NCBI GenBank assembly: GCA_017395275.1
Contig: JAFPVN010000297.1
Coordinates: forward strand, 1-15,426
Source: Candidatus Methanomethylophilaceae archaeon
GTDB lineage: Archaea; Thermoplasmatota; Thermoplasmata; Methanomassiliicoccales; Methanomethylophilaceae
DNA: 15,426 nt
Direction of reading: 5' to 3'
The translations under genes were made by a program, and so were the position numbers. Shown here piece after piece: positions 5,513 through 11,474 of the stretch. Position 1 is the first letter of the stretch. Each line of letters begins with the position of its first letter. Below the pieces are notes generated by a model. It had not been told where the DNA came from, searched no databases, and was given only the letters and a program-made list of their open reading frames with translations.

Positions 5513-6488
5513 CGGATACCGCGAGACCATATCCGAGGGGATCGGGTGCGCAGGCACGCTGGGCGAGAAGCTGACGCTGGGGAAGGGTACTACGGAGGAG
5601 AACCTGCGCAGGCTAGCGGACTCCATTGAGGCCGCAGATGCGATTGTGGTGGGCGCCGGAGCGGGGCTGAGCACGTCCGCGGGGTTGACGTACTCCGGGG
5701 AGAGGTTCATGTCGATCTTCTCCGACTTCTGCAGAGAATACGGCATCACCGACATGTACTCCGGAGGATTCTACCGCTTCCCGTCGCCGGAGATAATGTG
5801 GGCGTGGTGGAGCAGGCACATCTACTTCAACAGGTACATCGAGCCGCCGAGGCCGGTGTACAGGGACCTCCTCTCCCTTCTGGAGGGTAAGGACTACTTC
5901 GTGATCACCACCAACGTGGACCACCAGTTCCAGAGGGCGGGTTTCGACAAGAGGAGGCTGTTCTACACGCAGGGCGACTACGGACTCTTCCAGAGTACCG
6001 ATCCCGGGAACGGACGGACCTACGACAACGAGGACATCGTCTGCAGGATGCTGGAATCCCAGGGCTTCGTCAGGGACGCATCGGGCGTCTACTCGATCCC
6101 GGAGGGAGGGGTATCCATGAGGATAGACCCGGAGCTGATCCCCGTATGCCCCGACGACGGGAAACCCATGACGCTCAATCTCAGGTCCGACGACACCTTC
6201 GTGGAGGACGACGGATGGAGGGAGGCCTCCGCCCGTTACTCCGATTATCTGGCGGAGCACGAGGGTTCCAGGGTGCTGTACCTGGAGCTGGGCGTGGGAT
6301 ACAACACGCCGGTCATCGTTAAGTACCCGTTCTGGTCCCGGACGCTGAAGAATCCGCAAGCGACATACGCGTGTCTGAACTACGGCGAGACGTTCTGCCC
6401 GTCGGCGATCTCCGACCGCTCGATATGCATCGACGGCGACATCGGGGATACGCTGACACGGGTGATCGGGATGAAGCGTTTCAAGTGA
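5505..6488 (+). CDS. SirTM-type (class M) sirtuin, probable protein ADP-ribosyltransferase
   Basis: A 327-residue SIR2-family protein. NAD-binding motifs: GAGAGLSTSAGLTYSG (50-65) and TTNVDHQF (135-142). Where deacylating sirtuins have the catalytic HGS motif, this one reads YTQGDYG (154-160), with Gln156 in place of the histidine, as in SirTM enzymes that ADP-ribosylate rather than deacylate. The KPMTLNLR and FVEDDGW segments are further class M marks. The zinc knuckle looks incomplete: CPDDGKPM has Cys215 but Asp218 where a second Cys would be expected. The GTG at 5505 is chosen as start since it overlaps the macrodomain gene by 8 bases and has GGAGGTG at 5491-5497; an ATG at 5424 would extend deep into the macrodomain gene. 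The macrodomain gene directly upstream is the classic opposing partner. The usual GcvH-L and LplA2 genes are not nearby. Confidence 0.9.
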   Translation: MSDGYRETISEGIGCAGTLGEKLTLGKGTTEENLRRLADSIEAADAIVVGAGAGLSTSAGLTYSGERFMSIFSDFCREYGITDMYSGGFYRFPSPEIMWAWWSRHIYFNRYIEPPRPVYRDLLSLLEGKDYFVITTNVDHQFQRAGFDKRRLFYTQGDYGLFQSTDPGNGRTYDNEDIVCRMLESQGFVRDASGVYSIPEGGVSMRIDPELIPVCPDDGKPMTLNLRSDDTFVEDDGWREASARYSDYLAEHEGSRVLYLELGVGYNTPVIVKYPFWSRTLKNPQATYACLNYGETFCPSAISDRSICIDGDIGDTLTRVIGMKRFK

Positions 6489-6507
6489 AGGGTTGAAGAA
6501 AGGGTAG

Positions 6508-6585
6508 TGGTGGTCCCATTGTGATTTGAACACAAGACCTTCCGGTTATCAGCCGGACGCTCAAACCGTGCTAAGCTATGGGACC
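6508..6585 (-). tRNA. tRNA-Ile (anticodon GAT)
   Basis: A complete cloverleaf can be folded by hand on the minus strand. Acceptor GGTCCCA/TGGGACC (7 bp); D stem GCTT/GAGC; anticodon stem TCCGG/CCGGA with loop CTGATAA, anticodon GAT; a five-base variable loop; T stem TTGTG/CACAA with loop TTCAAAT. The discriminator is A and the CCA end is encoded (6508-6510). No intron is seen. It reads toward the 3' end of the sirtuin gene, which stops 19 bases away. Confidence 0.96.
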
Positions 6586-6610
6586 GTGTAATACCGTGGA
6601 TAGGGACGTG

Positions 6611-6620
6611 TAATATAAAC
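6611..6620 (-). promoter_or_regulatory. TATA box of tRNA-Ile
   Basis: Minus-strand GTTTATATTA preceded by GAAAG, about 30 bases before the tRNA 5' end. It stands back to back with the plus-strand promoter of the next gene. Confidence 0.6.
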
Positions 6621-6640
6621 CTTTCTACCTTGCCCAGCGC

Positions 6641-6650
6641 ATATTATAAA
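6641..6650 (+). promoter_or_regulatory. TATA box of the DUF54 RNA-binding protein gene
   Basis: ATATTATAAA lies ~29 bases before the ATG at 6675, predicting a leaderless transcript. This spacing also supports 6675 over the upstream in-frame ATG at 6630, which precedes the box. Confidence 0.6.
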
Positions 6651-6674
6651 ACCGCTCATTTTCTACCCCTCCTC

Positions 6675-7118
6675 ATGGCTTCCACGTTCCACTGGGTAAG
6701 GGTCAAGGCGATCTGCTACGCCACCGAAGACGAGGACCTCATATGCGATACCGTGGCCGGACTGGCGGGTACCGAGGACCTCGAGATTGACATATCCGAG
6801 GGTCTTCACAACAACCCCCTCACCGTGGTGGACGCGAATCTCTCTAAGAACAAGGAGTACCTGACCCTCTTCACCAACCTCGGGAAGGACATACTGGCAC
6901 AATTATTGGACGACCTCGATTCAAGGGTGGATGACGACTGCGTCTTCTACATGAGGCTGGATAAGCAGAAGGCCGTCTGCGGCGAGTACGAGATCTCCCA
7001 CGGCGGCGACGTCATATCGATAACGGCGAAGATCATGGCCCACCCCGCGAAGAAGGAAGTGGCGCTGAGGGTCATCACTGACTATCTGAATCAGATTCTT
7101 CAGGCTCCTCAACAGTAA
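6675..7118 (+). CDS. RNA-binding protein, DUF54/COG1325 family (exosome-associated prediction)
   Basis: A 147-residue protein of the archaeal DUF54/COG1325 RNA-binding family, often described as a predicted exosome subunit. Evidence is the N-terminal FHWVRVKAICYATEDEDLI segment, the middle ..SEGLHNNPLTVVDANLSKN (a family hallmark combination of a GH-NP-I/L motif and a paired strand), and the C-terminal ITAKIMAHPAKKEVALRVIT. Role: probable RNA binding in RNA processing or degradation; partner unproven. Start at MASTFHW is set by the TATA box at 6641-6650. The 3' end overlaps by 44 bases the convergent CNNM-like gene on the other strand, and no terminator is visible between them. No exosome core genes are present in the window. 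Confidence 0.82.
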   Translation: MASTFHWVRVKAICYATEDEDLICDTVAGLAGTEDLEIDISEGLHNNPLTVVDANLSKNKEYLTLFTNLGKDILAQLLDDLDSRVDDDCVFYMRLDKQKAVCGEYEISHGGDVISITAKIMAHPAKKEVALRVITDYLNQILQAPQQ

Positions 7119-8358
7119 CCTTCACGAGTTTGATGCGCCTGTTCCTGACGGACGTGACGATCATGGTCACGTCGCCGACCGTGATCCTGTCGCCGGTGAT
7201 GGGCATCTTCTGCAGTTTGTACTGAATGAACCCTCCGACGGTGGACCCGTCGTACTCCTCGACGTCGATGCGCCTCTCGAGGGCCTCCATCAGGTCGTTG
7301 ATGTTGGCGTCCCCCATGACGGTGTAGCTGTCGTCGGTGTCCTTGACTATGTCCAACTCCACGACGTCGCTCTCGTCCCATATCTCGCCCACAAGCTCCT
7401 CCAGGACGTCCTCCAGGGAGACTATGCCGACGGTGCCCCCGTAGTCGTCTATGACCACGAGCATCTGCACCGAGGACCTCTGTATCTCCGCCAGGGCCTT
7501 GGCGACGGTGGTGGACTCGGGGATGAACCTGACGCGCCTGATGATGCCGGACACCTTGATGTCCTTCTCTCCCTTGAGGTACTTGGCGTAGAAGTCCTTG
7601 GAGTACACCACTCCGACGATTTTGTCGATGGTCTCGTTGTACACGGGGATCCTGGAGTATCCGCTGCGGAGGAATACCTCCTTCAGCTCCTCCATGGAGA
7701 TGCTCTTGTCCACCGCCACTATGTCGACGCGGGGCGTCAGGATCTCGCTGACGCTCTTGTCGTCAAACTCCATGGCCGATTTGATGAGCGTGCTCTCGGC
7801 GGCCTCGATCTCTCCTTCCTCCTCGATCTCGTCGACCATTATGCGGAGCTCCTCCTCGGTGAGCGTGGGGGAGTCCTCCGAGTCGGAGGGGGCGTGCTTG
7901 CCCACCATCGAGGAGAACTTCTCGAATATCCACGTGAAGGGTCTGAAGACGACGATCAGCACGGACAGGACAGGCGCCATCGCGATGGCCATCCTCTCGG
8001 CGTTGGCTTTGGCGAGGCTCTTGGGCGTTATCTCGCCCACAGCTAGGATCACGACCAGCATGAACAGCGTGGCGTAGATGACCCCTATGGATCCGAAGGA
8101 TTCGGTGAACACGTAGGTACAGAGGGACGAAGCGAGGATGTTGACGAGGTTGTTCCCCACGAGGATGGTGGTCAGGACCCTGTCGTAGCTCTCCTGCAGG
8201 GTGACGGCCTTCGCCGCCTTCTTGTTCCCGTCCTCGGCGGCCTTCTTCAGCTTGATCCTGTTGGCACCAGTGTATGCGGTCTCGGTGGCCGAGAACATCC
8301 CTGACAGGATGACGAGGATAACAAGGGCCACTGAGGCCCAGAGAACGAGCTGATTCAT
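7075..8358 (-). CDS. CNNM/CorC (HlyC-like) membrane protein with CBS pair
   Basis: A 427-residue membrane protein of the hemolysin C/CorC/CNNM group, whose members are linked to Mg2+ or Co2+ efflux. Domains in order: DUF21 transmembrane domain (residues ~1-180) with a first helix VLWASVALVILVILSGMFSA, the acidic-proline motif VGEITPKS and ~3-4 helices; a CBS pair (residues ~200-330) with ILTPRVDIVAVD, GYSRIPVYNE and VVIDDYGGTVGIVSLEDVLE; and a C-terminal CorC_HlyC domain (about 345-415) with DANINDLME and YDGSTVGGFI. The CBS pair normally binds ATP-Mg. Length and layout are standard. Transcribed from its own promoter (TATA at 8430-8437), its 3' end overlapping the convergent DUF54 gene. Family call is strong; the transported ion is not shown by sequence. 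Confidence 0.93.
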   Translation of the reverse strand: MNQLVLWASVALVILVILSGMFSATETAYTGANRIKLKKAAEDGNKKAAKAVTLQESYDRVLTTILVGNNLVNILASSLCTYVFTESFGSIGVIYATLFMLVVILAVGEITPKSLAKANAERMAIAMAPVLSVLIVVFRPFTWIFEKFSSMVGKHAPSDSEDSPTLTEEELRIMVDEIEEEGEIEAAESTLIKSAMEFDDKSVSEILTPRVDIVAVDKSISMEELKEVFLRSGYSRIPVYNETIDKIVGVVYSKDFYAKYLKGEKDIKVSGIIRRVRFIPESTTVAKALAEIQRSSVQMLVVIDDYGGTVGIVSLEDVLEELVGEIWDESDVVELDIVKDTDDSYTVMGDANINDLMEALERRIDVEEYDGSTVGGFIQYKLQKMPITGDRITVGDVTMIVTSVRNRRIKLVKVTVEEPEESDSDSQ

Positions 8359-8429
8359 TTAGTGCATCCCTGCCGGATGTTGTGCAATTGCCATCGTATG
8401 TTCACCGTCGCGCAGTACGTGACTCGTAT

Positions 8430-8462
8430 CTTATTATGCGTTAGTTATCTTAAACATAACGC
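8430..8462 (-). promoter_or_regulatory. CNNM-like gene promoter with an upstream inverted repeat
   Basis: A TATA-like GCATAATAAG (minus strand, 8430-8439) lies ~75 bases before the CNNM-like ATG, leaving a leader of ~50 bases. Directly upstream, partly overlapping the TFB-contact position, is an imperfect 25-base inverted repeat with arms GCGTTA/TAACGC (8438-8462). The repeat is seen; an operator role is inference. Confidence 0.35.
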
Positions 8463-8491
8463 TGGAAACCCCGCATAACGGTGTGGGCGGC

Positions 8492-9061
8492 TCACATGCC
8501 GAACTTGCTCTTGACCGACGGGTCGAACAGGTACGTAAACGCGAGCAGGTACATCAGGGTGAGGCAGATGCCGCTAATGAGGTTCAGCCCGCCGGTGATG
8601 GCTATGGCGACCCCCGTGATTATCCCAATGAAGTAGACGACGATCAGGATGACCCACAGGATCCTCTCGACGATACCCCTCCTGTCGTTGGTGAGTATCC
8701 ATACGATGCCGAGGAGGATGAGTCCGACGAGCACACCTGCGACGATGTCGACGACGGTGAAACCGAGTCCGACGATGGATGCGACACCGATGGCCGCGGT
8801 GTATCCCGTGATGACGCCGAATTTGGATACGGCGCCGTCGGGGAAGAGCTTGTCCAGGAACGACGGGATGTTGCCCGTCATGATGGTGAAGCCCGCCAGT
8901 ATCATGACGATCGAGCTCAGGACGCCCCCCACGCCCGCTATGGTGCGCCAGACGGGGTCTATGTCCTCGTTGAAGAAGAACAGCACGGAGCCTGCGGCGT
9001 TGACTATCGCAACGATCAGTGCGAGGATACCGAAGTTTCTCGTCTCGTCAAGGAACGACAT
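8492..9061 (-). CDS. Polytopic membrane protein of unknown function
   Basis: A 189-residue integral membrane protein that I do not recognise. After a short polar start (MSFLDETRN) come about six or seven hydrophobic segments: FGILALIVAIVNAAGSVLFF; IAGVGGVLSSIVMILAGFTI; a long glycine-rich stretch around residues 80-120 that probably forms two helices and ends GLILLGIVWIL; then ILWVILIVVYFIGIITGVAI and ISGICLTLMYLLAFTYLF. Short charged loops separate them (NEDIDPVWR, TNDRRGIVE), and the tail is DPSVKSKFGM. No catalytic motif or transporter signature is visible. Start: ATG at 9061 is preferred because a TATA-like CTTTATCTA lies ~30 bases upstream (around 9088-9096); ATG at 9073, which has GGGGA just before it, would add four residues (MRPD). 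Divergent from the PC4-like gene. Confidence 0.75.
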   Translation of the reverse strand: MSFLDETRNFGILALIVAIVNAAGSVLFFFNEDIDPVWRTIAGVGGVLSSIVMILAGFTIMTGNIPSFLDKLFPDGAVSKFGVITGYTAAIGVASIVGLGFTVVDIVAGVLVGLILLGIVWILTNDRRGIVERILWVILIVVYFIGIITGVAIAITGGLNLISGICLTLMYLLAFTYLFDPSVKSKFGM

Positions 9062-9175
9062 ATCCGGTCTCATTAGGATTCCCCTAGATAAAGGTTGTTT
9101 GGACGTTCCACCCGAAGGTGCGGATATGCGGATGGTATGCAACCGTATGCGATGTTTTATTCGCGCGCAGGTTAC

Positions 9176-9189
9176 TTTTAATTATATTA
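9176..9189 (+). promoter_or_regulatory. TATA box of the PC4-like gene
   Basis: An AT-rich element (TTTTAATTATATTA) ~35 bases before the ATG at 9219; a GGAG at 9201-9204 follows and could act as a distant ribosome site. Confidence 0.55.
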
Positions 9190-9218
9190 AAAATATTACA
9201 GGAGAACTAGGTGCAAAC

Positions 9219-9443
9219 ATGCCGGAATTCGAGTGGAAAATCGTGGAGAAAATCGCAGTCCTCTCCACCTCTGCAAAGGGATGGACCAAAGAACTCAACC
9301 TCATCAGCTGGAACAACAGGGAGCCCAAGTACGATGTCAGGGAGTGGAACCCCGACGGGACCAAGATGGGCAAGGGCGTGACCCTCTCCGCAGAGGAGGC
9401 CGCCTACCTGAAGAAGGCCCTCAACGAAAGGGACGAGCTCTGA
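9219..9443 (+). CDS. PC4/YdbC-like single-stranded DNA-binding protein
   Basis: A 74-residue protein with the PC4 (transcriptional coactivator p15) fold in its YdbC-like prokaryotic form. Diagnostic stretches are FEWKIVEKIAVLSTSAKGWT, KELNLISWNNREPKYDVREW and the MGKGVTLSAEEAAYLKKAL helix. YdbC-like proteins are homodimers that bind single-stranded DNA; a role in transcription or genome maintenance is probable but unproven here. The start ATG is fixed by the TATA box and by the family N-terminus; a much longer open frame runs upstream but is antisense to the membrane protein gene. The HEAT-repeat gene begins 37 bases downstream and may be co-transcribed. Confidence 0.88.
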   Translation: MPEFEWKIVEKIAVLSTSAKGWTKELNLISWNNREPKYDVREWNPDGTKMGKGVTLSAEEAAYLKKALNERDEL

Positions 9444-9480
9444 ACAAGGCTCCAAACCTTTTACCCTTTACGGGATTCTT

Positions 9481-10335
9481 ATGACAGTGCCAGCGTCCAA
9501 CTATTCTCTCAATTTCAGGAAGGCGGCATCGTCCGTTTCCGCAGGCAACCGCGGGGCGGTCTCCGACAGCCGTTTCCTCCAGGACAATTACGGGCCGGGA
9601 TGCTACGAGGTGCTCCTCTCCGGCCTCGAGCACGACGATTACCGCGTCAGGGCGGAGACCATCCTGCTGTTCTCCAGACTGGGCATCAGGAAGCCCAGGG
9701 AGATCATCGAGGAGATGTCGTACCACGACAAGGACACGGTTGTAGGAGCATGCATAGCCTACGGCAGCGCCATCAGGGACGCCGACGAGAGGATCCCGGA
9801 GCTCCTGTACACGGTGAACCACCGCACGGGAACGGAGTACCGCAACGCCATGAAGACGCTGGGCTCCATCGCCTCGGAGGAGCAGATCCCGGAGATCAGG
9901 AAGGTCATGGGGCAGACCGGGGGTGAGATGAGGGAGCAGGCCCGCGCGGCGCTGTCGAGGATCATAGACAGGGATCCCGACCTCGAACCGAAGAGGATGT
10001 TCGTCCTCTCCGACCCGATACCTCCCAACGAGCGTGCCTTCCGCGCCTTCCTGGCGAAATCGACAGACTACCTGGACGTCCGTTACAGGGAGAGGGTCTC
10101 ACCCCGCAGGGAGGTCAAGCTGAAGACCTACAACGACGTGGTCCACGGGATACTGACCATGCAGCTCCGCCTGTACAACGAGAGGCTGAATCTCACGTAC
10201 TACTCCGAGGACATCCCCGCCGAGGCGGACCGCCTCTCGGAGCTCATAGCCTGGGCGGCCGAGGACCTCAGGGCCAAGAGGGTAATCAAGCCCGAGGGGC
10301 TCGGAAGGGCCTCCAACATAGGCGATTATTCCTGA
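9481..10335 (+). CDS. HEAT-repeat protein of unknown function
   Basis: A 284-residue soluble, charged, mostly helical protein. Residues ~40-165 contain about four HEAT-like helical pairs: CYEVLLSGLEHDDYRVRAET, then IRKPREIIEEMSYHDKDTVV, then a DADERIPELLYTVNHRTGTE unit with NAMKTLGSIAS, then EEQIPEIRKVMGQ with REQARAALSRIIDRD. After a PIPPNERAFRAFL linker, a C-terminal region (~190-284) has two further helices, TYNDVVHGILTMQLRLYNER and AEADRLSELIAWAAEDLRAK, that I cannot assign. HEAT repeats serve as protein-binding scaffolds; no catalytic residues are seen. It follows the PC4-like gene by 37 bases, with a weak TATA-like CCTTTTACC ~20 bases ahead of its own ATG. Partner unknown. Confidence 0.75.
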   Translation: MTVPASNYSLNFRKAASSVSAGNRGAVSDSRFLQDNYGPGCYEVLLSGLEHDDYRVRAETILLFSRLGIRKPREIIEEMSYHDKDTVVGACIAYGSAIRDADERIPELLYTVNHRTGTEYRNAMKTLGSIASEEQIPEIRKVMGQTGGEMREQARAALSRIIDRDPDLEPKRMFVLSDPIPPNERAFRAFLAKSTDYLDVRYRERVSPRREVKLKTYNDVVHGILTMQLRLYNERLNLTYYSEDIPAEADRLSELIAWAAEDLRAKRVIKPEGLGRASNIGDYS

Positions 10336-10396
10336 TGCTGGCACTTTGTAATTTCCCCATCCGTGGGAGCGGTGCGGATCACCTGCGGCAATCTCA

Positions 10397-10407
10397 AGAT
10401 ATAATTA
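10397..10407 (+). promoter_or_regulatory. TATA box of the CxxC zinc-ribbon gene
   Basis: AGATATAATTA lies ~33 bases before the ATG at 10435; a GGTGG at 10423-10427 may serve as ribosome site. Confidence 0.55.
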
Positions 10408-10434
10408 ACCAGACGGATATACGGTGGCGATAAT

Positions 10435-10641
10435 ATGGCATACGGAGACAACGACAGGTCCCGCGACAGGCGCCCTCCGAGACAGCAGAGGGAGATGTTC
10501 GATGCGGTATGTGCGGACTGCGGTGCGGCCTGCAAGGTACCCTTCAAGCCCTCGGCCAACGGGAAGCCGGTCTACTGCAAGGACTGCTACAAGAAGTACG
10601 CTCCCGAGAAGAAGAGGGACAACAGGCGCTCCCTGTTCTGA
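10435..10641 (+). CDS. Small CxxC...CxxC zinc-ribbon protein
   Basis: A 68-residue basic protein with one zinc ribbon. After an arginine-rich N-terminus (RSRDRRPPRQQRE) it reads MFDAVCADCGAACKVPF, then KPVYCKDCYKKY, and ends in a basic tail. This matches the small CxxC-x17-CxxC family (xxxxVPFxP...RPVYCxxC), whose function is unknown; here the spacing between the two CxxC pairs is 18 rather than 17, and an extra cysteine lies four residues after the first pair. The basic ends suggest nucleic-acid contact. It is the last gene of the plus-strand group and is followed by a strong palindrome and an oligo-T tract. Confidence 0.85.
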   Translation: MAYGDNDRSRDRRPPRQQREMFDAVCADCGAACKVPFKPSANGKPVYCKDCYKKYAPEKKRDNRRSLF

Positions 10642-10647
10642 TTCCGT

Positions 10648-10699
10648 CGGCGGTGCATGCACCGCCGCGAAACCGTTTCCCGCTCACTGCGGTCTTTTT
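10648..10699 (+). terminator. Perfect 20-bp palindrome and hairpin with T tract
   Basis: CGGCGGTGCATGCACCGCCG (10648-10667) is a perfect inverted repeat seven bases after the zinc-ribbon stop. It is followed by a small hairpin, CCGC-TCACT-GCGG (10680-10692), and TCTTTTT (10693-10699). The region separates two convergent genes and looks like a terminator, classical for the plus strand because of the T5 run. Confidence 0.65.
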
Positions 10700-10712
10700 C
10701 AGATCGTCGGTT

Positions 10713-11108
10713 TCAGGCGATCCTCTTTCCGCCGTTGGGTCCGACGCTCTCGTCGTACACGGAATCGACGGTGAACAGCCATACCGCGCCGGCGGTGAGA
10801 CGGACCTTCGACAGCTCCTTGTTGAGCTTCTCGAGGACGGGACCGTTTTCCTGGCGTCCGAGGACGGTGGCGCGCACCTCGTAGGCGGTGGCGCCGTCGA
10901 TCGCCTCGAGGGCCACCTTGTTGTTGACGTTCATGTTGTCCTTGGTCGTGGTCATCAGGACCTCTCCGACCGCGAGGGTGTTGTCGTCCACTACGAATGT
11001 GCTGCCGCAGACGATAGCGTGCGGCTGACCGTCGGAATCTGCCGTGACCAGAATCTTGGTCGTGTCGCGACGGCTGAACATGTCCTTTACTACTGCGGGC
11101 ATTGCCAT
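10713..11108 (-). CDS. Pyridoxamine 5'-phosphate oxidase-like flavin-fold protein
   Basis: A 131-residue protein resembling the PPOX split-barrel FMN/F420-binding family. It starts MAMPAVVKDMFSRRDTTKIL (second ATG at 11102 also possible) and continues with TADSDGQPHAIVCGSTFVVD, a typical PPOX strand pair in which 'DG-PH-V/I' contacts flavin. Then come LAVGEVLMTTTKDNMNVNNK, where the T-T-K-N-M-x-x-N pattern is characteristic, and YEVRATVLGRQENGP. Members bind FMN, F420 or haem; the cofactor here is not shown. It is convergent with the zinc-ribbon gene and preceded by the 33-residue membrane protein gene on the same strand, with its own TATA-like TTTTTATC at 11138-11145. Family confident, substrate unknown. 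Confidence 0.78.
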   Translation of the reverse strand: MAMPAVVKDMFSRRDTTKILVTADSDGQPHAIVCGSTFVVDDNTLAVGEVLMTTTKDNMNVNNKVALEAIDGATAYEVRATVLGRQENGPVLEKLNKELSKVRLTAGAVWLFTVDSVYDESVGPNGGKRIA

Positions 11109-11137
11109 TGATATCGCCAGGCTGATGCCCTAATGGA

Positions 11138-11145
11138 GATAAAAA
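11138..11145 (-). terminator. Oligo-T tract between small membrane gene and PPOX gene, doubling as TATA
   Basis: On the minus strand the small membrane protein stop is followed by ACCCCCCAACAC and a TTTTT run (11141-11145), a candidate archaeal oligo-T terminator. The same bases (TTTTTATC) sit ~33-36 bases before the PPOX start and may be its TATA element, so assignment is ambiguous. Confidence 0.4.
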
Positions 11146-11157
11146 GTGTTGGGGGGT

Positions 11158-11259
11158 TTACTCGCCCTTGACCTTTCCGAACTTGTTGTATACAACGAGA
11201 GCGGCGATGAGAACGACACCGGCGATCGCGAGATAGAGGAACTCCTCGAGAAAAATCAT
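11158..11259 (-). CDS. 33-residue single-helix membrane protein
   Basis: A very short frame read by eye on the minus strand: it begins MIFLEEFLYLA, holds one hydrophobic helix at about residues 7-24 (IAGVVLIAALVVY core), and ends with the positively charged tail NKFGKVKGE, giving a one-pass topology with the C-terminus inside. The start is supported by a TATA-like CTTATTATA (11282-11290) centred 26 bases upstream, the same leaderless spacing as other genes here; no ribosome site precedes it. Stop TAA at 11158-11160. I know no named family for it. It lies upstream of the PPOX gene on the same strand. The chance of a random frame this hydrophobic with a well placed promoter is low, but proof is absent. 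Confidence 0.6.
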   Translation of the reverse strand: MIFLEEFLYLAIAGVVLIAALVVYNKFGKVKGE

Positions 11260-11281
11260 GCAGGAGCATTGGACTTCCCCT

Positions 11282-11290
11282 ATAATAAGG
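11282..11290 (-). promoter_or_regulatory. TATA box of the 33-residue membrane protein gene
   Basis: Minus-strand CTTATTATA, centred ~26 bases before the ATG at 11259, predicts a leaderless transcript. Upstream lies an AT-rich gap of ~180 bases up to the next gene, with a GATATTC repeated at 11356 and 11374 but no frame I can support. Confidence 0.5.
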
Positions 11291-11442
11291 CTTGTGATGC
11301 GCGGGGATGCCTGCGGGGGTAATTACTAGTGTACTGCTAATCATAGGCAAAATACGATATTCGAATTATTACGGATATTCAATGATGGAATTCGCATCCA
11401 ATCAACGATATACATAGATGAAGATGGGGATACAGTCCTCAC

Positions 11443-11452
11443 TTTTTTATAC
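11443..11452 (+). promoter_or_regulatory. TATA box of the ferredoxin-NADP reductase gene
   Basis: TTTTTTATAC lies ~26 bases before the ATG at 11475 in an AT-rich gap, predicting a leaderless message. Confidence 0.6.
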
Positions 11453-11474
11453 ATATATGTGATTGCGGTTCTGA

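Noticed and set aside
4562..5755. Minus-strand open frame of 397 residues across the macrodomain and sirtuin starts
   Set aside because: Antisense shadow; both plus-strand proteins have full family motifs.
8649..9218. Long N-terminal extension of the PC4-like protein
   Set aside because: Antisense to the membrane protein gene and upstream of the TATA box; homologs of the PC4-like protein are about 74 residues long.
10334..10435. Tiny plus-strand frame beginning at ATGCTGGCA after the HEAT gene
   Set aside because: It overlaps the TATA box and leader of the zinc-ribbon gene and shows no coding character.
11356..11380. GATATTC direct repeat in the AT-rich gap
   Set aside because: Only seven bases in AT-rich DNA, far from either TATA box; likely chance.
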